Below the pieces are notes generated by a model. The model saw only the letters and a program-made list of their open reading frames with translations, did not search any database and was not told the origin of the DNA. From Nereocystis luetkeana (lineage: Eukaryota; Sar; Phaeophyceae; Laminariales; Laminariaceae), in contig JARUPZ010000026.1 of the NCBI GenBank assembly GCA_031213475.1, positions 6,617,785 through 6,681,784 on the forward strand: a DNA stretch of 64,000 nt. Direction: 5' to 3'. The position numbers were made by a program, and so were the translations under genes. Shown one piece after another: positions 1 through 10,135 of this stretch. Position 1 is the stretch's first letter; each line of letters starts with the position of its first letter.

Positions 1-254
1 GAACTTCTCACGTACGTTACGATCCTATCTGCGTTAAGGAACATTACTCTTGTCTAACGGCCTATCTATCCGCCTTAGAGAACATTCCTAAAAGACGGTT
101 ACTCTCAACTACCGGAATATCCGCCAGGTTAGTCCATTCTTTGGATTTTATTCTCGTATTCCTCAGGCTACGAAACTGCCGACTATATTATCTGTATCTA
201 TAATAGCCCATGAGCACTCGACTCATATCACATTTACGTGTATCCGTCCGTGCA

Positions 255-905
255 CGGTGCGGTTTTTTCAAATCGAAAATCCTACGGCCCGGTTCGGTGC
301 GGTTTTAAAAAATTGGAAATCTTACGGTGCGGCTCGGTGCGGTTTTCAGGTATTTACCTGGTATTGTAAATCCTACGGTGCGGTTCGGTTTTGAGATATA
401 TCCTACGGTACGGTTCGGTGCGGTTTTCAAAAATCGGGAATCCTACGGTGGTGCTGTTCGGTGCTGTGGTCAGATATTATTGTGAATCCTACGGTGCGGT
501 TCGTTTGGTGATAAATCCTACGGGGCGGTTCGGTGCGGTTTTCAAAAATCGGAAATCCTACTGTGCGGTTCGGTGCGGCTTTAGAAAATCGGAAATCTTA
601 CTACGGTGCGGTTCGTTTTTTTAGTGATACATCATACGGTTCGGTTCGGTTCCCCGTTGAATCGGTTTTTCTACGGTGCGGTTCCAATCCCCGTAGGGAA
701 AACCGTGCAACACACGCTTTTCTCTACGGTGCACCGTATATGTAAACCGTACTAAACCACGGTTTCGTACGATTCTCAGGCTTTTATCGGGGCACTATAA
801 CGAAACCGCTGTTTCTCTACTACGGTGCACCGTATTTGTATGAATGAACCGTACAAAACCGCGGTTTCGTACGGTTTCTGACGCTTTTTCTCGGGGCTCT
901 ACGTA
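255..905. repeat. Degenerate tandem repeat, GGTGCGGTTC units
   Basis: The core GGTGCGGTTCGGTGCGG followed by a T-run, AAAATCGG and AATCCTACGG recurs many times with variable spacing between 255 and 690. From about 720 a related longer unit appears twice (about 722-800 and 820-900), each with CTACGGTGCACCGTAT, then AACCGTAC, then GGTTTCGTACG and TTCTCAGGC-like sequence. The short open frames here are by-products of the repeat and have no recognisable domain. The array looks old because units differ in length and sequence. Confidence 0.75.
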
Positions 906-2378
906 ACTCAAGCGAGCGCTGCTGCACAACGAGCAAAAGCTCTGCTGCAAGCAAACGCTGCTGCAAGCAAGTGCTGGCAAGAGAGCCACCCCAAGCCAGC
1001 CCTGCTGCAAGCGCTGTTGCAGGCGCTGCTACTGCTTGCGGCTGCGGCTGCTGCTGCTGCTGCTGCTGCTGCTGTAAGAAGAGCGCGCACCCTTGCCGCC
1101 ACGCTCCTGTGATTTTCGCCGCTCCGATCCCTTGTCGGGCAGAGAGGACAACGAAGAAGAAAAAGAGGGCCGATATTCTCGTTGTGGCGGCGTTCCTGGC
1201 ACAGCGAGTGTCGAAGAGCGTCAGTTAGATCGCACGTCTGCCTGTTGGTGCTGGCTGCTGCTTACTGCTCCAGCAGCTTGCCGCTGCTGCTACTATTATG
1301 GTGCAGGTAGGTACTGCTGCTTGCACGCCTTCTATCCTGCTCGCTGGGTGCTGCGAAAGTGCTGCCGCTGCTGGCTGCTGCAAGGTTTTATTTTTCAAAT
1401 ATAAAAATCCAATATTTAGCAATTTTTCGTCTCCGATTATGCGCATGCACGCCGGAAGGCTTTCGATTATGACCATCTTTCCGATGGAAATCCTTGATAC
1501 ACAAAAATATTATGCGCAGGCACTCTATCTATCTAGTGTTTCTGATGATTTTTTCAGTTTTTACAGATGATATTACCCTATTTTTTTCTGGTATTTTCAT
1601 GTTTCCTACCAGGTATTTCATACCAGGTACCAGGTACCTGGTAGTTTCCGGCAGAGGTGTACTTCCGGAGACTCGGAGTATATAATATTTTGTCATGCCC
1701 ATTGGTTACGGTTTTGGACCGTTTCAGGAGTTACTACGACTTGCGTTTTGTATCAGCAGGGGCCGCGTCATTTACGGCCCCTCCCCCAATTTGTGGATTG
1801 CGTACTCCTCGTACCTTCTAGTCCTCCTCTCGGTGGTCCTACATGTTGCCTTGGTCATCGCTATCGACCTGGGCACAAAGCAATCAGTTTACCATCTACA
1901 TACCTGGGAGACCTTCTCCCTAGCGTCAGAAGCACGCTTTAACTCTCTGGAGCACGTGCGGGCGCACGTCTCGATTCGGTTGGATCGTGGCCAGACTTGA
2001 GGTTGGTCTTTTGTGTTCTCTATTATTTGCATATTGAAGGCAAGTGTTGTTGTAATCCTACTCCATCTGATGATGAGGACTGTAAACGACAATCCTTCGA
2101 ACAGGCTCATGCCTCAGCTGCTTCTCTCACCCTGATCCTAGACCTCATGAACTGTATGCTCCCGATCTATAACAATACATCAGAAATATGTAAATAATAT
2201 GAGCAATTAACCTTGAACAATTATTGCCCATTTTTGGTTTCTCAACCACAAAAATATTCAAAATAACACCCTAAATCATCTCAAAGCTGCAAAATGTTTT
2301 TTTTTCAAATAAACTCATACTAGCAGTAATCTGAAATAAATGAACTGTCGTGTACGGATGGCTACCTCAATGTGGCTA
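906..2378. other. Gene-free stretch with GCTGC-rich low complexity
   Basis: About 900-1400 is rich in GCTGCT/GCAAGC words, with a CTG microsatellite near 1046-1075. It gives poly-Ala, poly-Cys or poly-Leu shadows in several frames, none of them convincing. At 1607-1643 there is a cluster of four TACCWGGTA words. From 1700 to 2378 I see no gene, RNA or clear repeat. Confidence 0.5.
1607..1643. repeat. Chained TACCWGGTA scars
   Basis: One TACCAGGTA word at 1607-1615 is followed by three that overlap by sharing a TA: 1621-1629, 1628-1636 and 1635-1643. This is the densest cluster of a word that occurs about 28 times in the window. Sharing of the TA suggests that one event happened inside the product of another. 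Confidence 0.7.
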
Positions 2379-3180
2379 AGGCCGTTTCCTATGCGGTTCG
2401 AATTTTGAGCTTCAGATTTTGGCCCGATAGCATTTTCAGATAGATAGATGCGAAGTTGGCAAATCGAAACAGCCTTCCTATCTATGCGGAAAAATCAGAT
2501 TTTATTTTGTGTGTAGAGATTTGGGCAAACGCCGAGACCAACTAACTGCTGTTGTTTTTGTGGTTTGGCGCCGCGAAGAGACGCGCTGGGTGCGCTGCAC
2601 TGCGCGTAGGACCCAAGCGTCCGAGCCAAGGCTGACCATCTCTGGTCTGGCGGCGAAGAGACGTGGCGAGTGCGCTAGAGCCACCTGTCTTGGTATTTTG
2701 GGTTCCATGTTGTGACTGACTGCTGCTGCTGCTGTACAGCAGTGTACGTACAAGTACTCGTACGTATCCACGAAGAGGTGCGTGCCGAGTGCGCTTCTCT
2801 TGGTCTCTAGGCCCGAGCCCGCGCCAGGCGACTGACGTCTGGCCACGGAGGGTCGCGCCGCCCGCCGCCCGGGCGTCGGGCGCGAAGCGACGCCGCTATA
2901 CAGCTGTGTCACCTTCCAACTCATCGATCGTTCTGCTGCTGTTTGCTGTCATGGATAACATCTTGAATTTAGAGAGCATGCCATTTTTCGATTTGAAAAT
3001 CTGATGACCCAGGTCGTCGGATTTTGGGCCAAAATCCGACGACTTGGGTCATCGGATTCTCAAATCGAAAAAAATCCGGTCGGATTTTGCATATTTCGAC
3101 TGCATAAGCAGGGTCATTCGTTTTTGAGATCGAAAAATACAAATCTGAAGCTCGAAATCGAACCGCATAGGAAACAGCCT
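2379..3180. mobile_element. Inverted-repeat element of ~800 bp (non-autonomous DNA transposon?)
   Basis: The left end (2379-2420) and the reverse complement of the right end (about 3141-3180) match over about 40 bases, both beginning AGGCYGTTTCCTATGCGG and continuing through GAGCTTCAGAT. The interior is GC-rich, carries duplicated GAAGAGACG segments and a CTG run, and encodes no recognisable transposase. A near-perfect hairpin sits inside at 3004-3052. I could not identify an unambiguous target-site duplication, so the superfamily is open. Confidence 0.6.
3004..3052. repeat. Perfect-looking hairpin inside the 2379-3180 element
   Basis: Two 22-base arms (ATGACCCARGTCGTCGGATT plus two T) flank a five-base GGGCC loop, with a single mismatch between the arms. 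A further partial copy of the arm follows at about 3050-3085. Confidence 0.7.
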
Positions 3181-3307
3181 ATAAGGGCCCGTATTTACGA
3201 CAAACTTTCTAAAAGGATATTCCGTCAATCTTTTTTTTTTTGTGCATCCGATTGGTCAAAACGTGAATCACCAAGCACGCGTTTTGACTTGAGATCCGAG
3301 AAAAAAG

Positions 3308-3514
3308 GTAACTTCCCGTAGGGAGGTGGAGTTTGTGGAGGCGTTTTGGAATTTGAAGAAGCTTGCAGAATCGTGAGATGAGGTGAGATCAGACCACAGC
3401 CGAAAGCGCCTAGTCAGTAGAGCTAGCTGCTTGGGCGTAGACGGTCGCGGCGGCAACAACGAGAACTCGTAGCAAATCTCGTAAGTAGCGCGCCCAGACA
3501 ATTGATCGGCTTTC
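3308..3514 (+). repeat. A1 split direct repeat of element 1
   Basis: Begins GTAACTTCCCGTAGGGAGG and ends near CAATTGATCGGCTTTC. It matches A2 at 9629-9844 almost base for base apart from a short block near 3460-3472, where A2 is 9 bases longer. The gag open frame runs out of this repeat. Confidence 0.88.
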
Positions 3515-3729
3515 ACTTTCGGGGCATAGCCGACCAGCCTTCCCTCCAAGAGGGAGGTGAGCACGCCCCGCTGGGTGTGGTGGGCGGTGAGGCCGCCCCT
3601 CTAGATGTAGGAGGCGAGCAAGGGGAAGGAGCTGGCCTGCCTGGCGCCGGAGCACCGGACGGAGGCATCGGCCAAGGCGGAGCCGCGGGCATCGGCCTGG
3701 GCCTTCCCGCAGCACCCGCCGATCCGGCA

Positions 3730-3831
3730 ATGATGGCGGTGCTGCAGCAGTTGTTGGCGAGCAACCACGCGATCGCGGCACGGATCACATGTCTTGAAAA
3801 CAGCCAGGCCCACTCGCAGCAGCAGGAGCAG

Positions 3832-3863
<32 letters not shown>

Positions 3864-5340
3864 GGAGCAGCAGCAGCAGCAGCAACCCCTCGGGGGCGCC
3901 ATCGCGGGGGGCCTGTTGGCCCCGTGGGCGGGCGGTGCCATGGGAGGACAGCCGCTGCCCGCGCCGCAAGACGCGAACCGCCAGGCCGCGATCTCAGCGG
4001 GCGTAAAAGCTACCGCAAAGCAGGCGGCAGACCTATGGCACGGTCTGGAAGGGCCCAAGTTCTTCATCGCGCGCGGGGGCTACAATATGCAGGAGGTCAT
4101 AACCCGCCCTCTCCTGCTTCTCGCGCTCGACGAGGTGGCGTACGGGTCAAAAGCTGTGACAAAACAGCTCAGGACGTTATCCGAATTCGCCGTTGAAGAA
4201 TTTTACCCTCCTCTGGCAGCCGGGCAGGCGCCGGCGACTATGCCAGCTCAGGTGCACTTCGCCACGTTCGTCGCGGCGTTTTTGATGACCCTGGAATACG
4301 GCATGGAAGGAGCACAGGCGATCTGCAAAAACCGGGTTCGCACCTTGCGAGAGGAGCTCGAACTACTACAAAAGACGGTGGAGGTTTATCTACGCCGTCA
4401 CTACACAACACTGTTGAACCACAAAGACAAGGTGCGCGAGGTTCTTCTCACAGCAATGAACGGTGGTCTGAAGGCGGGTATGATCGACCTCGCAAAGCAG
4501 GGGGGCGTCCTGCACCGGAAGTACCAATACGCGCCCCCCCCGTCCGGCACAGGCATCCCCATGCCTACGCTAGAATTCACGCGGCTGAGGGAGCTGGTGG
4601 AGGAAGGCGCGGGATCCAGTATCACGGAGAGTCAGACGTTCTGGAAGAGGAAAGGAGCTCCCAGTACGGATGGACAGCGGACTGGCCACTCGCAAGGCCG
4701 GGCAGGCGCCGGAGGAGGAGGCGGGTCCACGTTCAAGGCTCGCATGATGGAGCGGGGGACGCCGCCGGGCGTATGCGATTTTGCATGGCGCGGCGATGTG
4801 TGCCGACGGGTAAACTGCTCGTTCTCCCACCTTCCCGCCGCCGGCACAGCTCCCTCGGTCGTCGCGCAGCAGCAACAGCTGCAAGCACTGCCGCCGCCAC
4901 CGCCGCCGGCGCCGCCGGCGCTGCGGCACCAGCCGCCGCAGTACCAGGCGGCTGCTATAGTCGGGGGTGGGGCTGCAGGAGGAGGGGGCGGAGTCTCTCG
5001 GCCACCGAGCGTCGCACGATTTAGCAGAAAATACACGCCCGGCGGTCGGGGCGGGGCTTCAGCCGGGGGCGCAGACGCCACGAGGTCCGTGGGAATTCTC
5101 CACGCGCCCACTCCCGGGTCGGTGCCGCCGGCCCTGTTTCACGGTGAGAGTCTGGTACCGAGAAACAAAAGCAGTGGATCAAGCAGCAGATCGCCTGAGA
5201 CAGCGCCCTGGCAAGAGGCCGTACGGCAAGAAGAGAATGTGATCCACGTACGCGCACAGTGCAACAGCCAGCCAGACCACGTTGTCCCATCCACCCTCGC
5301 ATGTCCGACACACCAACCCTCCCGCCCTCCGCCAAATTAA
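3730..5340 (+). CDS. Gag-like protein with poly-Q tract and CCCH zinc finger (element 1)
   Basis: This is the probable structural (capsid) protein of element 1. The frame is open from about 3427, but the first in-frame ATG is at 3730, giving 537 residues, so I use that start. An upstream non-ATG start inside A1 is possible. Order: a short helical N-terminus, a CAG-encoded Gln-rich tract (DNA about 3816-3890), a helical alpha-rich core (about 4010-4480), then a Gly/Pro-rich tail. At about 4774-4830 there is C-x8-C-x4-C-x3-H, a CCCH-type finger and not the C-x2-C-x4-H-x4-C knuckle usual for retroviral Gag. CCCH fingers commonly bind RNA, so RNA packaging is my inference. The frame is intact, unlike the downstream genes, and its end overlaps the next open frame (ATG 5301). 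Gag identity rests on position and composition. Confidence 0.7.
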
Positions 5341-6362
5341 GCTCGCTCATGGATTTATATTGTCTAAAAACTCGTGCCACCCAGCTTCGCATGACCCACC
5401 CCACACGTTCAGAGTACGCAGAAGGGAGAGGTGATAATGTTTTCAGCTCAAACAGCACGGTTCGTTCGCATGTACAAATACAGCAAGACGTTTCACCGCA
5501 TGAATCAGTTTACCAGCCTCGCGACGTGCATACACCAGCGATAACCCAGAAGAAGGGAGTATTTGATAAAACGGACTTTCAGCCTGAACAGAGGGCCAGA
5601 ATACCCCACTTCTTTGCGAATCGGGACAGTACCAAGGCTGCGGAAGGTTCAGTACAGCAGGCTTGGTGTGAGCAGAGGGCCAGAGTACCCCCTTCCGACC
5701 GAAACCGAGACAGTATCGGCGACGCGGAAGACTCACACCACAGCACAGAACAGCTTGAACAGAGGGCCAGATTACCCCACTTTCACGCGAATCGATACAG
5801 TGTCGAGACCGCAGAAGGCTCAAATCAGGAGGGCCGTCCACCCATTCAGTACTCAGAAATCCCCTCAGCAGCACAGACGTCCCACCTAGTTTGGCAGAGA
5901 GGACAAGGGTACGACCAGTCACCGTTGCAGCAGTCAGATGAACCCACGCTTGTTTCGGTCGATGCGCGAAAGAGTATCGAGTCAGCACGTTCACGGCTTC
6001 CTGATGGGGAGTCGCGCAGTCGGAAACGATCAGACAGCTTGGTGCAGCAATGGCACGCAGAAAAAGAAAAACTCGGAAATAACGATCTGAACGCCCGAGA
6101 AAGAGAAGAATTGCTGTGTACGCTCGCCAACATTTGCACAACCGTGATGCGTGATAAGCGAGGCGTCGTGGGAGACGTAGCTCGAGCAATAGGAGGATCA
6201 CTGGTTGCACCACCGATAGACCCTGTACACATACAAAGGTACTTCGGAGACTTGAAAGGGGTACGGGGCAGTCGACGAGCTAGTCAGGATAGTTACAGGA
6301 GGGGTGCCTGTACACGCAGCAGCGACGGGCACCGATCTGGAACGCGCATTACTGTACGGTAA
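5301..6362 (+). pseudogene. Pol N-terminal region of element 1 (frameshifted at its end)
   Basis: This open frame starts at ATG 5301 and overlaps the end of gag by about 40 bases. Between 5590 and 5830 it holds three imperfect repeats beginning EQRAR and containing NRDS or NRYS. The last ~60 residues before the frame breaks align with the pol N-terminus of element 2 (about 26040-26270). After about 6262 the homologous reading moves to the +1 frame, where GGVPVHAA near 6300 matches the GVPVDAW of element 2. The original frame ends at TAA 6360-6362. The frame moves again near 6480-6500 into the RT frame. Two indels in a copy that was probably once one continuous pol fit the data. The function of the repeat-bearing part is unknown. 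Confidence 0.65.
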
Positions 6363-6395
6363 CCACCCCAGTGTCAACGAGCACTTGCCAGCGGT

Positions 6396-7469
6396 TTGGG
6401 AAAAAATCGGCGAAGATGTAAAACGACAGAAATGCTTAGTCATACAAAACTCAGCCGCGCACGAAATCCCCAACCTAAAAGAGTGTCCCCGTTGGCGGCC
6501 GTCGTGACCTACAAGGACAGGATCATGAACGATTTATCGTCTGATGATCAGCGTCGAGGGAAGAAAGGAGGGCTTAACGGAGATACTGATCCTGACACTG
6601 TTCCCCAATGCCTGTGCGCACACGCGCTGCCCAAGTTTCTTGACGAACTTTTGGCACTGAGAAAGAAGTTCCCAGTAGAGAGGATACTTACGAGTAAGGC
6701 GGATGTGGCAGACGCCTTCAAGAATGTGAGGGTTGACCCCGACCAAGCTAACAACTTTTGCTACACAGTAGGAGATCTGGTTGTGATTGATTTTCGATTA
6801 ACCTTCGGATGGTCCGGATCGCCGGGTTTCTGGGGCGTCATGTCTGCCGCGGCCGAAGACGCACACTGTAACTCCACTCTGAAATCGACTCATCTATTAG
6901 ACGAAGGGAAAGAAATGATGACTCACGTTAAGGTGGTAGATCGATGGGAAGAGGGTACACCCACGCCGATTCCGTCGGACGCAAAAGTCAGAGCGCACAG
7001 CAGGGGAGAGATTTCCGACCCATTTTTCGCAACCGTGTACGTAGACGGCTTTCTCTTAATCAGGGTACAACATGCGGACGACGACAAGACGGCCTTAGTT
7101 GCATCGGCCTCGTTCGCTTCGGATCACGTGCGCTTATTCGGACCGGGGGAGGAAGAGGTGTCGCCCATTTTAGCCCCGAAGAAGAGTACGAACTGGGACT
7201 CCACGATTGACGCGCTAGGGTTCACTATCAATTCGCACACAATGAGAATCTCGTTTCCGCGAGACAAAGCCAACGATATAAAAAGGCTTCTGCTTGATCA
7301 GTGGCCCGAGAGCAGAAGGCGTGCGTCGGCCAGAGACGTTCTCAGCGTGGCCGGGAAGTTGTGGAACCTCACGCACGTAGTGCGAGCGGGCAGGTATTTC
7401 GTATGGAGGCTGTTGCGACTGACCGGATTACATGACGCAAGCGCTAGAAAAAAACAGAACCGACGGTAG
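6396..7469 (+). pseudogene. Reverse transcriptase domain of element 1
   Basis: The product has RT fingers and palm. Motif A is KADVADAF (Asp103 counting from 6396), followed by VRVDPDQA, then FGWSGSPGFWGV, the form typical of YR retroelement RTs. At the YxDD position the protein reads YVDG: codon 7047-7049 is GGC, so the second catalytic Asp seems absent. The thumb begins near LGFTINSHTMRISFP, and SVAGKLWNL followed by RYFVWRLL leads to the RNase H connection. The frame runs out at TAG 7467-7469. The homologous reading continues in another frame after an A-run at about 7447-7453, with two further in-frame stops (7481-7483 and 7580-7582). Predicted product: inactive polymerase. Confidence 0.82.
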
Positions 7470-7495
7470 AGCTTGGTAGATAGTTTCATGCGGAC

Positions 7496-8104
7496 CTCCT
7501 CTTTTGGAAGTGGGCGATAGATCACGAGCTGCTACTAGAGGGAGAGGCGCTTAGCGCACCCTGCTACACGGCGATAAAATGACCCGCCAAAAGGCACTAT
7601 CTGTCTGACACAGGTTTCGAGGCGGTGGGAGGATTCTGTGTTGAGAAGAAGGTATTTTGGAGATACGACCTGCCGACTGAGCTGACTGCAGAACTTAAAA
7701 GGAAAGCCGACCTTCAAGAGACTTGTACCATCACAAGCAACCTTCTAGAGTTATTGGGAATGGTTGTGATCTCGTGGGTGATGCTTGAATTGGTAGGAGA
7801 CAGGCCAGACGCGGCAGGCGACCCGATTCTGATGCGAGGCGATACCATGGCAGCCGTCTCGTGGGTGTCTCGAAGCGGAGGGGCCACAGACAAAAGGGCC
7901 TGCCTACTCATGAGAATGCTGGGGCGCCTCGAACTCGCAGGCGGATGGAACCACACTGCAAAACATATTCCAGGCGTGCAGAGTTTAGCGGACCGGATTT
8001 CACGGTGGCCCAGGAAGATGTTGGCAGACAAGGTCTGGGAGCTAAACCCACTCCAGCGACTGGCGCGAACAATCCATTGGTCCGCGGGGGTCGGGGAGTT
8101 TTGA
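7496..8104 (+). pseudogene. RNase H domain of element 1
   Basis: Continuation of pol in a new frame. LLFWKWAIDHELLLEG precedes an in-frame TGA at 7580-7582, then SDTGFEAVGGF gives the first catalytic Asp, LLELLGMVV the Glu, RGDTMAAVSWV the second Asp and GVQSLADRISRW the last Asp. These fit the RNase H fold of YR retroelements, and the four acidic residues are all present. In the family this domain removes RNA from the RNA:DNA hybrid. The stop before the domain means it could be made only by readthrough or internal initiation. It ends at TGA 8102-8104, just before the recombinase region. Confidence 0.8.
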
Positions 8105-8172
8105 CATTGTACTCCAGACAAAGAGCATCCTCACAAAACACGACGACGTTTTATGGGCGCTCATGACGAACA

Positions 8173-9341
8173 ATGCTGAAGAACTCGCTAGACTCGAGCG
8201 CCCGTTATGATGCATGTCTCGTTCAACCCACGGCACACATACTGTACACGCGCGTTGTTACAGGAACAGGGGGCAACATAGGAGGAAACAAGGAAGAGGT
8301 GGCAAGATTGATCAAAACGCTCGCGCTTGGTTCGGTAGGGAAGAGTACTCAGAAAACTACTTAAGCGAAATGGAACACGTGGGTGAAAGAGAGAAAAGCG
8401 CAGGGTAAAAGGCCGTGGTTGCATACTGTCGATGATCCCAATCAAGCGCTGACCGCACTGCTCGAGTTCATGACGCCTCGTTGTGTTGTGCACAACAACC
8501 AGCAATCGACCGTCAGAGGGTACTTAGCAACGATCAACTTTTTCCACAAGCTGTTCGCAGGATGGGAGCCCCCTTTGTCGCATTGTATGATCGTCGCAGT
8601 GGGAAAGGGGATAGACCGGGCCCACGGTATGTCTTCCAAGCAAAAACAAGTTAGATTGCCCTTGACGTGGGCAATGCTTGCGGAAGGGCGACAGGCAGTC
8701 GTGAGTATGGAAGACGGGGGGTACGTCATGTGGTTAGGACTCGCCGTGTCATACTTTCTTTTGTGCCGAGCGTCGGAGCTGTGGGCGTACGCCAACGGAC
8801 AGGTACATCCCGAGTTTGTCTGACACGTAAATGAGTTTCTTTCTTTATTGAGGGAGTGCAAGTGGCGTTCGAGAACAGAGCGACAGCTACAGCAGTGCAG
8901 GTAAAGTTTTTGGCGTCGAAGTGTGACCAAAAACGGGCAGGGTGCACCATCACGCGAACGCGCCTCGCGCAGGAGAAGGAGACGGGGGGGGCGTCAATAG
9001 GAGCGTTCGAAGCTCTGTTGGCACTGCTGGACGTATACCCACTGCTAACGGCGGAAGCGCCCTTGATGGTTAGGAGCCCCCCGCTCGGATGGAAAGCGCT
9101 TACTAGAACAGAAGCGGTCGCGGCGTTGAGATTTATGGTAGGTAGCACCGGTAGAGATCTCATGCAGTTCGCGTTGCACTCTGGAAGAATCGGGGGGGGC
9201 ACCCAGCTAGCGTCCCAAGGAATTTCGGAGTTGCAAATTCAGCGGGCAGGACGGTGGAAGTCACGGGCGTTCATGACCTACGTGAAGGAGGCAGGGGAAG
9301 GGGCAAGCTCCGGTTCTGCTGCTCTCGCAAAAACAACGTAG
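8173..9341 (+). pseudogene. Tyrosine recombinase of element 1, broken by stops and a frame change
   Basis: This is the integrase equivalent of the element: a tyrosine recombinase that would insert the DNA copy. The N-terminal SAM-like part has an in-frame TAA at 8362-8364, exactly where element 2 reads STRKTSEANWRMW. The catalytic part begins near LPLTWAML. FLLCRASELW supplies the first Arg (codon 8767-8769). The frame then changes near 8820, with one further TGA at 8832, and resumes as VAFENRATATAVQVKF. LHSGRIGGGTQLA gives the H-x-x-R pair (His108 and Arg111 counting from 8856), GRWKSRAFMTYV the Trp and the nucleophilic Tyr142. All catalytic positions are still readable, but not in one frame. 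B1 begins 54 bases after the stop. Confidence 0.85.
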
Positions 9342-9395
9342 AGTAATATCTGTGACAGCATAGAAAAGGCGTTCAAGTGACCAGGCTGCTTTATG

Positions 9396-9613
9396 GTGTG
9401 AGTGATGGATAGCCTCGCAGAGTTTGCAGCGGGGCCATCAGATTTCGGGTTAGCCTGATTAATTAAACGTTGGAGGGTTTTCCATAAGTCTTAAAGGTAG
9501 AAGGGGGAATACGTACGGGACATAGGACGGAGTGGTCGTTCGTATCATAGTTTGGGAGGTATTGAATATGCACGATTGAGGTCTACATGTGAAAAAGTCA
9601 ATCCATAATTCTT
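9396..9613 (+). repeat. B1 split direct repeat of element 1
   Basis: Starts TGTGAGTGATGGATAGCC and ends CCATAATTCTT. It matches B2 over about 210 bases with a handful of substitutions and one 8-base difference near 9485-9500. It lies only 15 bases before A2. Confidence 0.88.
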
Positions 9614-9628
9614 GAGCCATAACAAAAT

Positions 9629-9844
9629 GTAACTTCCCGTAGGGAGGTGGAGTTTGTGGAGGCGTTTTGGAATTTGAAGAAGCTTGCAGAATCGTGAGAT
9701 GAGGTGAGATCAGACCACCGCCGAAAGCGCCTAGTCAGTAGAGCTAGCTGCTTGGGCGTAGACGACAGCGGCGGCAACAACGACTACGAGGTACCAGGGT
9801 AGCAAATATCGTAAGTAGCGCGCCCAGACAATTGATCGACTTTC
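9629..9844 (+). repeat. A2 split direct repeat of element 1
   Basis: Second copy of A1. It differs mainly by a block near 9781-9802 containing GGTACCAGGGTA, a variant of the TA-CCWGG-TA word, where A1 has a shorter sequence. Confidence 0.88.
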
Positions 9845-9924
9845 CCACCCGCCCGCCCTGTCACTCAAGAGGGGGGGGGAATCAGGTTGCAACAAGTAAG
9901 TCGTATTATTGTTTGGGGGTTAGT

Positions 9925-10135
9925 TGTGAGTGGTAGATAGCCTCGCAGAGTTTGCAGCGGGGCCATCAGAGTTCGGGTTAGCCTGATTCATTAAACGTAG
10001 GAGGGTTTTCCATCAAAGGTAGAAGGGGGAATACGTACGGGACATAGGATGGAGTGGTCGTTCGTATCATAGTTTGGGAGGTATTGAATCTGCACGATTG
10101 AGGTCTACATGTGAAAAAGGTATTCCATAATTCTT
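9925..10135 (+). repeat. B2 split direct repeat of element 1 (element 3' end)
   Basis: Second copy of B1, ending CCATAATTCTT at 10135, which I take as the element boundary. 80 bases separate it from A2. Confidence 0.85.

Larger units (their letters stand above)
3308..10135 (+). mobile_element. Element 1: PAT-like tyrosine-recombinase retrotransposon, full structure, decayed
   Basis: The order A1 (3308-3514), gag, RT, RNase H, YR, B1 (9396-9613), A2 (9629-9844), B2 (9925-10135) is the split-direct-repeat layout known for PAT- and Ngaro-type members of the DIRS order. There is no DDE integrase or protease. The A and B repeat pairs remain very similar, while the coding region has at least four frame changes and several in-frame stops. 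That implies either that decay is confined to the coding part by chance, that the copy was made from an already defective RNA using proteins supplied in trans, or that some breaks are assembly errors. YR elements normally give no target-site duplication, and none is apparent. Confidence 0.87.

Noticed and set aside
3513..4067. Minus-strand frames with poly-Cys or poly-Leu runs
   Set aside because: Antisense of the CAG-encoded Gln tract of gag.
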